A stretch of 64,000 bases of DNA from Brachyspira intermedia PWS/A (GCF_000223215.1 NC_017243.1:682001-746000); one strand, 5' to 3'. Counted from the first letter of the stretch, positions 45,728 through 55,044 are shown. The notes: generated from the sequence alone by a model not told the origin. A program made the numbers and translations.

Positions 45728-47146
45728 TTATTGCCTATCAAAAAAATTAAATAAAGAATGACTTCTATTTAAATAATTTTTTAAATCATTTGATGAAATA
45801 AATATTCTACTTGCAATTTTTTCATTTGTATTTTCTAAATCATAATCCTCATCGCTAAGAATTAGGTTTGTATATTCAGGCATTACTATAATTCCTGTAT
45901 CTGTTAAAAGAAATATTAAATCATCTATATTGTCATAAAAATAATCAGGAACTACATATTTAGATAATAATTCTTTACTATCAACAACTAAATCTCTTAA
46001 ATAAGAGTTTATACTTTTTTCTCCGCTCAATTCAAATATAAAAGAATGATTCTTTACTGCAGCTTCATCTCTTCTTTCGTCTGCTTCTACAGTTCTTTTA
46101 TATATACATATTAATTCATCATCATAGTATAATATATCAAAGCATCTAAAGTCTTTAAGTTTCTTATAATATATAATACCAATTTTATCAGCATAATAGG
46201 CTTTGTTTTGGTCATAATGATGGAATTTTTCTATAATAACTTCTTTATTATTAAATTCTTTTTCAAGTTCTCTTCCTTTTTCTTCTTTAAAATTTTCATC
46301 AAAATAATAAGCTTTGCTGATAGCTGAATTTATTTTTTCTTTGCCTCTAATAAAAGGATAATTGAAATTAAATAGATAATTAGTAAGCATTTTTCTTACT
46401 TCATCCATACCAAGGTAAGCTGAATATTTATCATTAGTAAAAGTAGTTTGTTCTACTGGGATATAAAACTCTCTTATTTCCATTTCAGGTTTTCTAATAA
46501 CTTCAAAAACTCCTTCTACTTTTCCTCCTTTTATATCCATAGTATATTCAATTTCTGATGTTCTTTCATAATCGAATTCGCTTTTGAATTTTATCTTTAA
46601 TAAAATTTCTCTAATTTCTTTTTTCGAACTCCATTTATTAAATTTAATTGATTCTTTCCATGACGTTTCATAAGGAAGATATGATTTAAATTGCTTTTCC
46701 TTTAGTCTTTCAAAATAATCCATATCATAATCACGGTAAACATTAATTTCATTATTATTTAATTCATTAGTTTCACGAATCATTAATTTATTTTCGCTGT
46801 TTATAAACATTTGCCCTGTAAAAGAAGCAAAATATTCATGTGCGAAATTATCAAATTTTACTTTAATTAAATACTTTATTTTACCGCGATGTTTTCTGTA
46901 CCATTCATCATAATCATTATCTTTATATTTATAGCAATTAATATATATATTATTTATTCTATCTTTCAGCATAAAAAAACTTTTTTCATATACCAATATT
47001 TTATTTTCAGCATACCATTTTTTTGCTCTCTTCTCAAGTATAAAAATTACAGCTAGCAAAATTGCAGGTACTCCAAAAATAATAGGCCAGAAATAGTCAC
47101 TAATAATAAAAATTCTTAATGGTTCCAATATACCAAATGATATCAT
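45728..47146 (-). CDS. Membrane-anchored family protein (paralogue 3)
   Basis: A 472-residue paralogue, close in length and sequence to paralogue 4. One membrane helix at about 20-42, then KRAKKWYAENK. It has an inserted segment in the N-terminal domain (HEYFASFTGQMFINSENKL; WSSKKEIREILLK). Conserved blocks include SFFMLKDRINNIYINCYKY, YPFIRGKEKINSAISKAYYF, FDILYYDDELICIYKR, LRDLVVDSKELLSKY and DNIDDLIFLLTDTGIIVMPE. An AATAGGAG leader matches that of paralogue 4. Confidence 0.7.
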   Translation of the reverse strand: MISFGILEPLRIFIISDYFWPIIFGVPAILLAVIFILEKRAKKWYAENKILVYEKSFFMLKDRINNIYINCYKYKDNDYDEWYRKHRGKIKYLIKVKFDNFAHEYFASFTGQMFINSENKLMIRETNELNNNEINVYRDYDMDYFERLKEKQFKSYLPYETSWKESIKFNKWSSKKEIREILLKIKFKSEFDYERTSEIEYTMDIKGGKVEGVFEVIRKPEMEIREFYIPVEQTTFTNDKYSAYLGMDEVRKMLTNYLFNFNYPFIRGKEKINSAISKAYYFDENFKEEKGRELEKEFNNKEVIIEKFHHYDQNKAYYADKIGIIYYKKLKDFRCFDILYYDDELICIYKRTVEADERRDEAAVKNHSFIFELSGEKSINSYLRDLVVDSKELLSKYVVPDYFYDNIDDLIFLLTDTGIIVMPEYTNLILSDEDYDLENTNEKIASRIFISSNDLKNYLNRSHSLFNFFDRQ

Positions 47147-47563
47147 AAATAGCTCCTATTGTTGTTAATAAAAATTATTGGCTAATAGTATCTAGCCGTC
47201 TTTTGGAATTTACTAGATGCTTAAAATTTTTATATTTAGCTTTCTAATATTTAAAAATTATAATTTATTATTGCTATGTTCGCCCACACGAAGTGTGCCT
47301 ACTTGGTTCGCCATGTATAAGCTAGTGAGTATACTTACTGCTATGTGTGACTGCGACAATGTGTTATACTACATTTAAGATATATTCTATACATATAGAG
47401 TTAAAGTACTTGCGTTTTCGCGAAGCGTGCCGACGAAGTCCACATGCGGTGTCGGCAGCAACTTTGGCGAAGCCCGCAGAGCGTGTGCGACAAAAAAGTT
47501 AATGATATATCTATAAAAATATAGAAATTTACAAAAATAATTGTTTCAGTATATAAAAATTAA
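47147..47563. other. Intergenic region between paralogues 3 and 4, repeats
   Basis: 417 bp. 47263-47325 holds a CGCCCACACGAAGTGTGCC hairpin module also seen at 49095 and 49270. 47413-47500 is a G/C-richer module (GCGAAGCGTGC, GGCGAAGCCCGC, GTGTGCGACAAAAAAGT) shared with 62629-62694. 47528-47555 is a worn promoter-like end (TTTACA-N16-TATATA). Confidence 0.6.
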
Positions 47564-48988
47564 TTATCTCCTACTAAAAAAATTAAATAAATAATGACTT
47601 TTATTTAGATAATTTTTTAAATGCTCTGTAGGTATAAATATTCTTTCTGCAATTTCTTCATATTCATCTGCAGAGTCATTAATATCTAGATCAGGATATT
47701 CAGGCATTACTATAATTCCTGTATCTGTTAAAAGAAATATTAATTTCCTCATATTATTATAAAAATTATCAGTAAGTTCATAATTAGATAATAACTCTTT
47801 ACTATCAACAACTAAATCTCTTAAATAAGAACTTATACTTCTTTCACTATCCAATTCAAATATAAGAGAATTATTCTTTACTATAGCTTCTTTATTTCCT
47901 GCATCTGCTTCTATAGTTCTTTTGTATACGCATATTACTTCATCATCATAGTATGATATATCAAGGCATCTAAAGTCTTTAAATTTCCTATAATATATAA
48001 GACCAATATCATCTAAAGGACAGAATATATCAAAAAGAGCATTTTTATGGTTCAATTTCTCTTCAAGTTCTTTTCCTTTTTCTTGTTTGAATCTTTCATC
48101 AAAATTATAAGCTCCGCTGATAGCCATATTTATTTTTTCTTTTCCTCTAATAAAAGGATAATTGAAATTAAATAAATAATTAGTAAGCATTTTCTTTGTT
48201 TCATCAACTCCCAAACCATCATATTTGTAAGACAGTTGATCAGGAAAACTCATCTGTTCAATTGGAATATAAAATTGTTTTACTTCTATTTCAGGCTTTC
48301 TAATAACTTCAAAAACTCCTTCTATTCTTTTATTTTCAATATCCATTGTATATTCAATTTTAGATGTTCTTTCATAATCTAATTCTTTTCTGAATGTTAT
48401 AGTTGTAAGTTTATCTCTTACATCTTCTTTTGAATACCAACCCTCAAATTTAGGTTTATCATTTGGATTAAATTCATAATATTGAAAAGGGGTTTCTATT
48501 TTGTATTGTCTGTAATATAAATCCTTAAAATATTTTTTGTCATAATCATGGTAAACTACCATTTCATCTATGTATAATTTACTAGCTTCACGAATAATTA
48601 ATTCATAGCCGTTATTTATAAATATTTGACTTGGGAAACGGTCAAAATATTCATTTGCAAAACCGTCAAATTGTCTTTTTCGTTCATCTTCTGCCCAATT
48701 GTTGCTTAATGTTAGTATATCCTCCATTTTAGAATGGTGATCGTTAAACCATTTGGCATAAGCATTATCTTTATATCTATAGCAATTAATATATATATTA
48801 TTTATTTTATCTTTAAGCATAAAGAAATCTTTTCCATCTACTATTATTTTATTTTGAGAATACCATTTCTTGGAACGCCTCTTTATATACATAAAAATAA
48901 TATAAAAAATAATAATAAAAACTAAACCTATAATAAACTTCGTATTTTCATTTTGATTCAATAGAAAATCAAATATATTATCTATCAT
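47564..48988 (-). CDS. Membrane-anchored family protein (paralogue 4)
   Basis: A 474-residue paralogue very similar to paralogue 3 along its full length. The membrane helix at about 17-35 is followed by KRRSKKWYSQNK. Conserved blocks: FFMLKDKINNIYINCYRY, SKIEYTMDIENKRIEGVFEV, YPFIRGKEKINMAISGAYNF, LDISYYDDEVICVYKR and NMRKLIFLLTDTGIIVMPE. AATAGGAG lies before the ATG. Its upstream DNA begins with the 176-bp tandem repeat, suggesting local duplication. Confidence 0.7.
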   Translation of the reverse strand: MIDNIFDFLLNQNENTKFIIGLVFIIIFYIIFMYIKRRSKKWYSQNKIIVDGKDFFMLKDKINNIYINCYRYKDNAYAKWFNDHHSKMEDILTLSNNWAEDERKRQFDGFANEYFDRFPSQIFINNGYELIIREASKLYIDEMVVYHDYDKKYFKDLYYRQYKIETPFQYYEFNPNDKPKFEGWYSKEDVRDKLTTITFRKELDYERTSKIEYTMDIENKRIEGVFEVIRKPEIEVKQFYIPIEQMSFPDQLSYKYDGLGVDETKKMLTNYLFNFNYPFIRGKEKINMAISGAYNFDERFKQEKGKELEEKLNHKNALFDIFCPLDDIGLIYYRKFKDFRCLDISYYDDEVICVYKRTIEADAGNKEAIVKNNSLIFELDSERSISSYLRDLVVDSKELLSNYELTDNFYNNMRKLIFLLTDTGIIVMPEYPDLDINDSADEYEEIAERIFIPTEHLKNYLNKSHYLFNFFSRR

Positions 48989-49002
48989 AATAAACTCCTA
49001 TT

Positions 49003-49354
49003 GTTGCTAGCAATAAACTCGCTCAATATTAGCTGGCAACTAAAGTTGCCAGCTGCTCGTTTATCGCTTTAAAAATTATTTTTTCTTGTTATGTTCGCCC
49101 ACATGAAGTGTGCCTACTCAGTTCGCCTAAAGGTTTGACTTAATAAATTAAGTCAAAGGCTTCAGCTCACTTGTTTTAGTTGCTAGCAATAAACTCGCTC
49201 AATATTAGCTGGCAACTAAAGTTAAGAGCTGCTTGTTTATTGCTTTAAAAATTATTTTTTGTTGTTATGTTCGCCCACATGAAGTGTGCCTACTCGGTTC
49301 GACATATAATAACCTACTTGGTGGCTTCGGCTCACTTATTTTTGTTATACTAGC
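49003..49354. repeat. Tandem duplication, 176-bp unit
   Basis: GTTGCTAGCAATAAACTCGC starts at 49003 and again at 49179. Both units continue with the R repeat, TTCGCCCACATGAAGTGTGC, then divergent tails. Unit 1 contains an 11-bp perfect stem, TTTGACTTAAT/ATTAAGTCAAA (49134-49157). Confidence 0.8.
49006..49077 (+). repeat. R repeat, best copy
   Basis: A 72-bp imperfect palindrome. GCAATAAACTCGC and GCTCGTTTATCGC flank a perfect 11-bp stem AGCTGGCAACT (49031-49041) and AGTTGCCAGCT (49044-49054). A T-rich end follows. Other copies: 49182-49253, 28362-28432 (reverse) and 22087-22128. Confidence 0.75.
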
Positions 49355-49395
49355 TTTTTAAGATTAAATATAAATCCATTATTAAAAAACTAATA

Positions 49396-49466
49396 AAGTG
49401 AATAAAATTTTAAAATACGATTTTTTTACAAGCTCTTATCGTATCTAATTATAATTTTATTCACTT
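49396..49466 (-). terminator. Structured terminator of the lipoprotein gene
   Basis: A 14-bp stem AAGTGAATAAAATT with AATTTTATTCACTT encloses a second stem ATACGAT/ATCGTAT. It lies just past the stop of the gene at 49473, reading the minus strand. The double stem is unlike the other simple terminators of the window. Confidence 0.6.
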
Positions 49467-49472
49467 AAGATA

Positions 49473-49919
49473 TTATTTTCCTAATTTACTAAGACTAATT
49501 GAGTTAACTTGCTGTGTTCCATTATAAACAGACATTTCAAGTCCTTCACTAGTAAATTTAAATTCTAAGTGAGCATCATTTTTAGATATAGTTTTATAAT
49601 GATTATTAGCTACTTTTGATAATTTACTATTTCCTATATCACCTTTTATAGCTCTATCGCTTTCCATTACAATATCCACGCACTTTTTCACAACTTCTAT
49701 TGTAGATTCATCATTAGGATAGTTAATTTCTATACCATCATAACCTACAATTATAAGAAACGATTTCATATATGTTTCATCAGCTGACATAAAATATTGA
49801 CCGTATAGGTCTTCAGGGATATTTGTGTTTTTTTCTGTTTTTTTAGAACATGCAGTATTAACAAATAAAAAAGTTGAAATTAATAAAAAGAATGAAAATT
49901 TTAAAATTCTACCTTTCAT
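49473..49919 (-). CDS. Lipoprotein of unknown function
   Basis: A 148-residue lipoprotein. The signal FSFFLLISTFLFVNTACSKK ends in lipobox NTAC with Cys at about 24. The mature part has acidic and beta-prone residues (LYGQYFMSADETYMKSFLII; HLEFKFTSEGLEMSVYNGTQQ). No family is recognised. It has its own consensus promoter and stands between paralogues 4 and 5, so it is probably a separate unit inside the cluster. Confidence 0.75.
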   Translation of the reverse strand: MKGRILKFSFFLLISTFLFVNTACSKKTEKNTNIPEDLYGQYFMSADETYMKSFLIIVGYDGIEINYPNDESTIEVVKKCVDIVMESDRAIKGDIGNSKLSKVANNHYKTISKNDAHLEFKFTSEGLEMSVYNGTQQVNSISLSKLGK

Positions 49920-49944
49920 ATCATATAACCTCCTATAGTAGGGT

Positions 49945-49973
49945 ATTATAAAAAAGATTTTTAATTATGTCAA
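49945..49973 (-). promoter_or_regulatory. Promoter of the lipoprotein gene
   Basis: On the minus strand, TTGACA (49968-49973), 17 bp, TATAAT (49945-49950), followed by AGGAGG about 20 bases later. All consensus. Confidence 0.85.
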
Positions 49974-50053
49974 TGAAAATTTATTTTTATATTAAAATAT
50001 TTTTTATTTATCTTCATTAAAAAATATATGTATTAAATCATACTAAAAAATAA

Positions 50054-50298
50054 TATATACCCAAACAACTATACTTTGTCAATTTTCACCTTTTTATAAA
50101 TGTAAATTATAACTTTTTATAAAATAAAAGATTATCTAATATTAAGAAATATGTTTTACATATAATATAGATTTATTGATTTTGTATAATAATAAGTAAT
50201 CAGCCGCACGTATAAAGGACATTCATTAAGAATAAGCGATACCGTGCGGGTTGCCACTACGGCTAGTAGTTGACAAACTTAAAAATTTTCAGTATATA
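50054..50298. repeat. MITE-like element E2 (245 bp)
   Basis: Left end B (reversed): TATATA, 17 bp, TGTCAA. Right end A: TTGACA-N17-TATATA, whose -10 lies seven bases from the paralogue 5 stop, facing into it. The interior AATCAGCCGCAC, GATACCGTGCGG, TAGTTGACA module is shared in reverse with 63122-63215 of E4. Confidence 0.7.
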
Positions 50299-50304
50299 TA
50301 AAAA

Positions 50305-52179
50305 TTAATCAAATAAATAAGACAAATAATGATCTTTATTAATATTATATTTTATATCATCTAAAGGGATAAATATTTTTTTATGCCCCTTATCTTTCAT
50401 TAATATGATACCGGCTTCTGTTATAAGAAAAATTAAATTGTCTGTATCATTATAAAAGTTTTTAGGAACATTATATCTTTTTAATATCTCATCAGCATTA
50501 TTAACAAAATCTTTCAAATAAGGACTTATTAATTTTTCATTATCTAAATCAATTATGAGCGATATATTATTTATTATAAGATTATTATTAGATTCTATCT
50601 TAGCAAATCTCTTATATACGCATATTGTTTTATCATCAAAATACACTATATTATCAGCATTATAAAAATCTTTAAGTTTATCATAGTATTTAGTTTTAAT
50701 ATCATTAAATAAAACCTTATCATGTTTTTTTAAAATCTTTTCTACATCTATTTTCAATTCATTTTGTTTCTGAGAATGTAGTTTATTATCTCCATTTATA
50801 TATGAATTAATTTTATCATTGTTTTTTATATTGAAATGATAGAGATCAAATAAATAGCGAAGAATATTTATCAAATGATTAGATTTTGCCATCTTTTTAA
50901 ATATTAATTTAAAATATTCTACCTTAATATCAGGATTGCTATTAACTTCAAAAACTCCATTTATAATTTTAGAATCAGATATTTCCACAATATAGTTAAT
51001 TTCCTTTTTATCACTATTTATAAAATCATAGAGAGAACAATCAAATTTTATAATGGCTTTTTCATTTCTTTCTATAATAATATCATACCAGCTAAAATAT
51101 TCTTTGTCATTTTGTTTATTATCATCAAAACAATAAATAGAAATATAATTATCCATAAAATTACTGAGTATATTATAATACCCTTTTATCTTATCATTAT
51201 TTATAAATATATTTCCAAAAAAACCCTGCATTGCAGATACTAGTCCGCCATAATAAACATAAGAGTAAATATACATATTATTTACTTTATCTTTAAAAGT
51301 TATAAACGTTATTGTCTTTTGATAAATATCAGGAATATATCTTCTTTTATATGCTTTAATAAAAATAATAATAATAGCTATAAGAATAGCTGTAAGAATT
51401 AAATATTTACCAAATACCAATTTAAAATAATATAAAAAATTATCAGTTTTAGCTCCATTTAAAACCAATATAGCAGCTATATCTTCGTTGCCTTTATCAA
51501 GTGCTATTTCAAGACCTTTGTCTAAATCCATTTTGAATTTATTTCCAAAGAATAAAAATTTCTTTTTTAATAGACTTTTTAAGATAAACTCATTTTCTTT
51601 ATTAACAGCTAATAAAAACTCATCATTTATATCATCATCGTTTTTATAATGTTTCAAGATAATTTCAACAACATCATAAGCATAATCGTCTACAGCACTG
51701 TAAAGGGCTGTTTTACCATTAATAGATTTTTGATAAACATCAGCATTATTTTCTAGTAAGAACTCTACTATATCAAGTTTGCCATTATATTTTGAATAAG
51801 TATAAAGCAAAGTATAGCCATCATATACTCCGTTTATGTCATATTTCTGTATAAACTTCTTAACAGCTTCTAAATCCCCATAACCTTCTGCAGCATTTTG
51901 ATATTCATATTCTAAACTATCTATTTCTATAACATTATATTTTTTATAAAATTCTATTTTTTCTTTTAATACTTTTTCTGCTGCCTCTTTAAACAAGTTT
52001 TCTATATATTCTTTAGGGTCTTTTGCCATTTCTTTTAATTCATCTTCATTTGTAAACATTTTATCAAAAAGATTTTTATAGTAATTGGTGTCATATTCCT
52101 GAGAATATAGAAATAAAGATGTTATTATTAAGAAAATAAAAGATATAATTATTCTGAAAATATTTTTATTTTTTAACAT
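50305..52179 (-). CDS. Ankyrin-repeat fusion of the membrane family (paralogue 5)
   Basis: A 624-residue protein. Residues 1-27 are a signal peptide (ISFIFLIITSLFLYSQEYD). Residues about 85-245 form ankyrin repeats (AVKKFIQKYDINGVYDGYTLLYTYSKYNGKLDIVEFLLENNADVY; SINGKTALYSAVDDYAYDVVEIIL), so they should be periplasmic. A membrane helix at about 253-272 is followed by KAYKRR. The family domain (about 275-624) is then cytoplasmic: ITFKDKVNNMYIYSYVY, NNDKINSYINGDNKL, VYFDDKTICVYKR, SPYLKDFVNNADEILKRY, DTDNLIFLITEAGIILM. It joins the ankyrin and family parts in one chain. Confidence 0.75.
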   Translation of the reverse strand: MLKNKNIFRIIISFIFLIITSLFLYSQEYDTNYYKNLFDKMFTNEDELKEMAKDPKEYIENLFKEAAEKVLKEKIEFYKKYNVIEIDSLEYEYQNAAEGYGDLEAVKKFIQKYDINGVYDGYTLLYTYSKYNGKLDIVEFLLENNADVYQKSINGKTALYSAVDDYAYDVVEIILKHYKNDDDINDEFLLAVNKENEFILKSLLKKKFLFFGNKFKMDLDKGLEIALDKGNEDIAAILVLNGAKTDNFLYYFKLVFGKYLILTAILIAIIIIFIKAYKRRYIPDIYQKTITFITFKDKVNNMYIYSYVYYGGLVSAMQGFFGNIFINNDKIKGYYNILSNFMDNYISIYCFDDNKQNDKEYFSWYDIIIERNEKAIIKFDCSLYDFINSDKKEINYIVEISDSKIINGVFEVNSNPDIKVEYFKLIFKKMAKSNHLINILRYLFDLYHFNIKNNDKINSYINGDNKLHSQKQNELKIDVEKILKKHDKVLFNDIKTKYYDKLKDFYNADNIVYFDDKTICVYKRFAKIESNNNLIINNISLIIDLDNEKLISPYLKDFVNNADEILKRYNVPKNFYNDTDNLIFLITEAGIILMKDKGHKKIFIPLDDIKYNINKDHYLSYLFD

Positions 52180-52212
52180 ATTTTACCCTCATAAATATTA
52201 GAAAGGTTTTAT

Positions 52213-52239
52213 ATTATACTATAGAAATGTATATGTCAA
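52213..52239 (-). promoter_or_regulatory. Candidate promoter of paralogue 5
   Basis: On the minus strand TTGACA (52234-52239) and TATAAT (52213-52218) are 15 bp apart, short of optimum. A ribosome site GAGGG follows. Confidence 0.5.
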
Positions 52240-52259
52240 TATAATAGAGTAAATTACAT

Positions 52260-52814
52260 TTAAGGCATGAAACTTACATTTACATTTTTTATTATGTCTA
52301 TTTTTTGAGCTTCAGGTTTTGAGTATTTAGCTGATGCTTTTTGAGAATTAGCCTGATTTCCTATATTTATAACAGAAGTATAAAGTACATTATTATCTTG
52401 ATATATAGTAGCTTCAACAACTATTCTGTAAGTACCGTCTTTTACTATGTTTCCTTGATTATCTTTGCAGTCCCAAACTATATTAACTTTGCCTTGTTTT
52501 GGAGTAGATTTTGATACGGCATCAATTATTTTTTTATCTATACTTTGAGCATTAGCTTTTTTCTGCCAATTATTTAAAGATTGCTTTCTATATGTCCAGC
52601 CTTCTCTTCTTCCTGTAAAATCTGTAATATATATTGTAGCTATATAGTTGCCGTTATTATCTTCAGCCCAAACAGCTATTTGATTGCTTGAATAACCCGG
52701 TCTTTTAGTATAATCGAAACTTATATTAACTTTTTTAGTACCATTTTGAGCATAGTTTTCATTTATGAATGATACAGCAAAAATCATAAATAATATAATA
52801 AAAATTTTTTTCAT
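52260..52814 (-). CDS. Periplasmic DUF2271-family protein
   Basis: A 184-residue exported protein with a signal peptide ending near residue 22 (NENYAQ). The middle reads YSSNQIAVWAEDNNGNYIATIYITDFTGRREGW, the DUF2271 hallmark, followed by VNIVWDCKDNQGNIVKDGTYRIVVEATI, a bacterial Ig-like or FlgD-type fold. DUF2271 proteins are often periplasmic partners of flavin-transfer or thiol proteins; none is near. It is 80 bp upstream of paralogue 5 in the same direction. Confidence 0.8.
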   Translation of the reverse strand: MKKIFIILFMIFAVSFINENYAQNGTKKVNISFDYTKRPGYSSNQIAVWAEDNNGNYIATIYITDFTGRREGWTYRKQSLNNWQKKANAQSIDKKIIDAVSKSTPKQGKVNIVWDCKDNQGNIVKDGTYRIVVEATIYQDNNVLYTSVINIGNQANSQKASAKYSKPEAQKIDIIKNVNVSFMP

Positions 52815-53222
52815 AAATAATCTCCTAATAATAAATTTTGTTTTTATTTTTTACCATATATTTATAATTTTATATAATAGACTTGTTTCAAAACTAATTT
52901 AATAAAGATTTGCAATAGTTTTACTTTATTTATTTTTATAATTGGGGCTTTGCCCCGCACCCCACTTCTTTTGTTGCCACAAAGAAGCAAAAAGGCTATA
53001 TTTTAGCTTAAATTAATAATCTATCTTACATACAAAACAATTTTAGTATTATTTCGTACTAATTTTACATTTGCACTTTTTGCAACTTTTTGCGGCGGGA
53101 AAAAGTTGACTAAAAAATGACAAACTTAAAATTTTCAGTATATATAGCATATTATTATATTTAAAAAGTTACAATAATTTTGTCAAGTAGTTTTGAAATA
53201 TGTCTAATATTTCATTTAATTA
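52815..53222. other. Intergenic region with a worn element
   Basis: 408 bp. 52944-53144 is homologous in reverse to 62741-63045 (E3), sharing GGGGCTTTGCCCC, CCACTTCTTTTG, CACAAAGAAGCAAAAAGGC and GCGGCGGGAAAAAGTTGA. It lacks two inserts found in E3. An end A (ATGACA-N16-TATATA) is at 53117-53144. The other end is unrecognisable. Confidence 0.6.
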
Positions 53223-53732
53223 TCAATACTTTTCATAATGTATTTTATTAGGCTCAAATCTGTCTGGCATAGCAGGCTCTCCGTCAGGATAACCAATAAC
53301 AACTATTCCTAAAGGCTTAATATGATCAGGTAAATTAAATATTTTTATTATTTCATTCATTCTCTCTTCACGAGGAGCAACACCAATCCAAACGCTTCCT
53401 AAATCTTTAGCTTTTGCTGCAAGCATTAAATTTTGTAAAGCTGCAGAACAGTTTTGCTGCCAGTAAAGCTGACCTGATTCATCGGATAAATCTCCGCATA
53501 CAACTATAGCTAATGTAGCAGTATCTAACATTTTAGCATAAGGGTGAGAGTTCATGATTTTATCTAATGTTTCTCTGTTTTTTACTACTATAAACTCCCA
53601 ATTTCTTCTATTATTTGCAGATGGAGCATACATAGCAGCTTTAAGCATATATTCTATCTTTTCATCTTCAACTTGTTTACCTTTAATATATTTTCTTATG
53701 CTTCTTCTTGTAAATAGAATATCTTCACTCAT
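53223..53732 (-). CDS. Nitroreductase-family protein
   Basis: A 169-residue flavoprotein. It begins MSEDILFTRRSIRKYIKGKQVEDEKIEYMLKAAMYAPSANNRR, the FMN-binding Arg-Ser-Ile-Arg segment of nitroreductases, and ends with GVAPREERMNEIIKIFNLPDHIKPLGIVVIGYPDGEP. It probably uses NAD(P)H to reduce nitro or quinone compounds; the length is of the small NfnB type. AAGGAG lies before the ATG. It stands alone. Confidence 0.92.
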   Translation of the reverse strand: MSEDILFTRRSIRKYIKGKQVEDEKIEYMLKAAMYAPSANNRRNWEFIVVKNRETLDKIMNSHPYAKMLDTATLAIVVCGDLSDESGQLYWQQNCSAALQNLMLAAKAKDLGSVWIGVAPREERMNEIIKIFNLPDHIKPLGIVVIGYPDGEPAMPDRFEPNKIHYEKY

Positions 53733-53986
53733 ATAATATTCTCTCCTTAAAGTTATTTTTTATTATTATATAGTAAATATAAGAAAATTAAAATTGTTAG
53801 AGTACTAAAATTTATATATTAATTATCAAAAATTAGAGTAGGGTAGTTACATACCAGCCATTTATGTTTTCTATCTTTATTAAATATTGAAACTTTTTTA
53901 TTTTTTTAGTTTATTCTTGAAAAAGAATGCCCACCCAAGTATTTTTCTATGTTTAAAGTTTTAAAAAGTATGATATTATTATATTA

Positions 53987-55044
53987 ATGAATTATATAGG
54001 AAGTAAACTGTCTTTATTAGATTTTTTATACGAATCTATAATGTCTGTAATAGATGATAATTGTCATACATTCTGTGATTTGTTTGCAGGTACAGGTATT
54101 GTAGGAAGATATTTTAAATCTAAAAATTTCTCGATTATAGCTAATGATATTCAGTATTATAGTTATGTTTTAAATAAGCATTATATAGAAAATAGTAAAT
54201 ATTTGTCATTTTACGATTTAAATGAAGAAATAGAAGAATTAAAAGAAACTGATATCAAAGAAAAATATATAATTGTATGCGAGTATTTGAATAATATAGA
54301 TTATCAAAAAGGTTTTATTTATAATAATTATTCTTTAGGAGGTACTAAAGATAAAGAACATAAGAGAATATACTTTTCAGATGAAAACGCCATGAAATGC
54401 GATGATATAAGAATGAAAATAGAAGAATGGCTTAATAATAAGAAGATTAATGAAAATGAATATTATTTTCTTCTTGCCAGCTTGCTTGAAAATATTGATA
54501 GATGTGCAAATACAGCTTCAGTTTATGGTGCATTTTTGAAAGATATAAAAAAACAGCTTCAAAAACTTTCAATTATTGTCCTTGCGAATTTGTTATAAGT
54601 GATATAGAGCATAAAGTATATAATGAAGATGCTAATAAATTAATAGAAGATATTGAAACCGATATATTATATTTAGACCCTCCATATAATAGAAGACAAT
54701 ATTCAGATAATTATCATATACTTGAAACTATAGCTAAATATGATAATCCTGTAATAAAAGGAAAAACAGGACTTAGAAATGATAGAATAAAATCATTATA
54801 TTGTAATAAAAATTATGTTTATAATGTATTTGAGGAGCTTATAAATAAAGCTAATGCTAAATATATATTTTTAAGTTATAATAATGAAGGTTTATTGTCA
54901 TTAGAAGATATAAAGAAAATAATGTCAAAAAAAGGAAAATACGGATTATTTGTCAAAGAATACAGCAGATTTAAAGCCGACAGCAAAAGATATAATTCCG
55001 CTTCAAAAACATGTGAGTATCTGCATTACCTCATAGTAAAATAA
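53987..55044 (+). pseudogene. D12-class adenine-specific DNA methyltransferase, interrupted by a frameshift at an A7 tract
   Basis: One methylase spread over two frames. The first part (53987-54598) opens MNYIGSKLSLLDFLYES and contains SAM motif I, CDLFAGTGIVGRYFK. The second (55044 end) contains catalytic motif IV, LYLDPPYNRRQYSDNYH, and a conserved C-terminus. The join lies at A7 (54547-54553). Adding one A, or a -1 slip there, gives one frame of 352 residues reading KDIKKTASKTFNYCPCEF. It may be a phase-variable gene, programmed frameshift (A-AAA-AAA-C resembles a slippery site), a dead gene or a sequencing error. No partner enzyme is adjacent. Confidence 0.82.

Larger units (their letters stand above)
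48989..49472. other. Intergenic region with 176-bp tandem repeat
   Basis: 484 bp. Two direct copies of a 176-bp unit run from 49003 to about 49354; each holds an R repeat and a CCCACATGAAGTGTGCC hairpin. A long stem-loop follows at 49396-49466. Confidence 0.6.
49920..50304. other. Intergenic region holding element E2
   Basis: 385 bp. The lipoprotein promoter is at 49945-49973. E2 fills 50054-50298. Seven bases separate it from the paralogue 5 stop. Confidence 0.6.

Noticed and set aside
42233-53222. Prophage or integrative element
   Set aside because: No integrase, phage structural gene, att site or tRNA junction was seen.
54502-55044. Separate gene from the internal ATG at 54502
   Set aside because: Its first 20 codons are out of frame with the methylase homology; it is the second half of the interrupted gene.
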